Source: an uncultured Clostridia bacterium
GTDB lineage: Bacteria > Bacillota > Clostridia > Christensenellales > UBA1242
NCBI GenBank assembly: GCA_934754355.1
Contig: CAKVID010000003.1
Location: 124,001-188,000, forward strand
DNA length: 64,000 nt
Reading direction: 5' to 3'
In this document: positions 63,754-64,000 of the stretch, piece after piece
How the letters are laid out: every line of letters starts with the position of its first letter
How positions within the stretch are numbered: the stretch's first letter is position 1
Notes under the pieces: generated by a model
The model's input: the letters and a program-made list of their open reading frames with translations, nothing else
Databases searched by the model: none
Told to the model about the DNA's origin: nothing
Program-made: the position numbers and the translations under genes

Positions 63754-64000
63754 ATGACAAAGAAAAGAAACAGCAATGCTTTACTAATTACAACATTTGT
63801 ATTTACAATTATTAATCTTGTGCTAACAATATTTGTTGGCATGGCACTAGTATTCAATATACTTGGTGTTGCCGATTATTATAATTATTTGATGTCGGGA
63901 ATAACTAGTGGATATGACATGTCTATGCATATGACTTCATTCTATATCAATTTATTCTTGACAATAGGTGTTAATCTTTACTCTGCGGTATTCTATTACA
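63754..64000 (+). CDS. Small membrane protein (fourth of array, cut by window edge)
   Basis: The first 82 residues start MTKKRNSNALLITTFVF and contain two membrane helices, about 9-35 and 60-82. The AAAGGA ribosome site is 12 bases upstream. Same layout as the three preceding genes; the C-terminus is outside the window. Confidence 0.7.
   Translation, partial: MTKKRNSNALLITTFVFTIINLVLTIFVGMALVFNILGVADYYNYLMSGITSGYDMSMHMTSFYINLFLTIGVNLYSAVFYY

Noticed and set aside
1..64000. Genome-wide unusual ribosome-site spacing (12-13 bases before rubrerythrin, the 3908 gene, secA and 33976)
   Set aside because: Most other genes here have 5-9 bases; a handful of long spacings in AT-rich DNA is not enough to claim a special rule.
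1..64000. CRISPR array, prophage or integrative element
   Set aside because: No regularly spaced repeats, integrase, transposase or phage structural genes were seen; the only mobile-like trace is the 108-bp inverted repeat.

Overview
The window is low-GC DNA with Firmicutes hallmarks: T-box leaders in front of serS and glyQS, GGAG-type ribosome sites, DegV, VanW, VanZ and RNHCP proteins, and intrinsic terminators between most transcription units. Rubrerythrin suggests an anaerobe. UGA is a stop (prfB is present and regulated at an in-frame UGA), so this is code 11, not a Mollicute code. An uncultured gut-type Clostridia relative is the best inference; the genus cannot be read from the sequence. 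No phage, plasmid, CRISPR array or intact transposase is visible.

Layout. 1-4.0 kb: partial serS with its T-box, rubrerythrin, and a membrane-anchored WG-repeat-like protein. 4.2-21.9 kb: a surface-assembly region with a 3502-residue lipoprotein, a SipW-type signal peptidase, three proteins with SipW/TasA-like signal anchors (the second frameshifted), a related membrane-anchored protein, and a lipoprotein with a transglutaminase-like Cys-His-Asp triad. 22-24 kb: SDR enzyme and zinc-ribbon membrane protein. 24-31 kb: secA, a small divergent regulator pair with twin operators, HD hydrolase, frameshift-regulated prfB, tsaD, DegV. 31-40 kb: HTH membrane protein, a DUF885-like protein without catalytic residues, two small unknowns, T-box glyQS, P-type ATPase, uridine kinase-like protein. 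40.5-45.2 kb: a 1448-residue surface protein behind a long leader with an internal terminator-like hairpin. 45-50 kb: second DegV, RadC-like protein, RNHCP protein, a decayed gene, CYTH protein, VanZ, XRE regulator. 49.9-50.3 kb: a compact structured RNA convergent with tRNA-Gln(CUG). 50.6-62 kb, all leftward: a 108-bp MITE-like inverted repeat, a heterodimeric ABC exporter, efp, Fe-type alcohol dehydrogenase, a methyltransferase-like protein, a 490-bp AT-rich gap with four DnaA boxes, VanW protein, histidine phosphatase, and a CCA-adding/poly(A) polymerase-type enzyme. 62-64 kb: a run of small membrane proteins, the last cut by the window edge.

The most interesting items are the SipW/TasA-like/transglutaminase locus with its giant lipoprotein, the structured RNA at 49.9-50.2 kb, the prfB frameshift site where a perfect 9-bp hairpin sits where the usual SD-like element should be, the DnaA-box cluster away from dnaA, and the autoregulated XRE pair. 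Two genes carry frameshifts at homopolymer runs (A6 at 17276 and G4 at 47787); they may be real decay or assembly errors.
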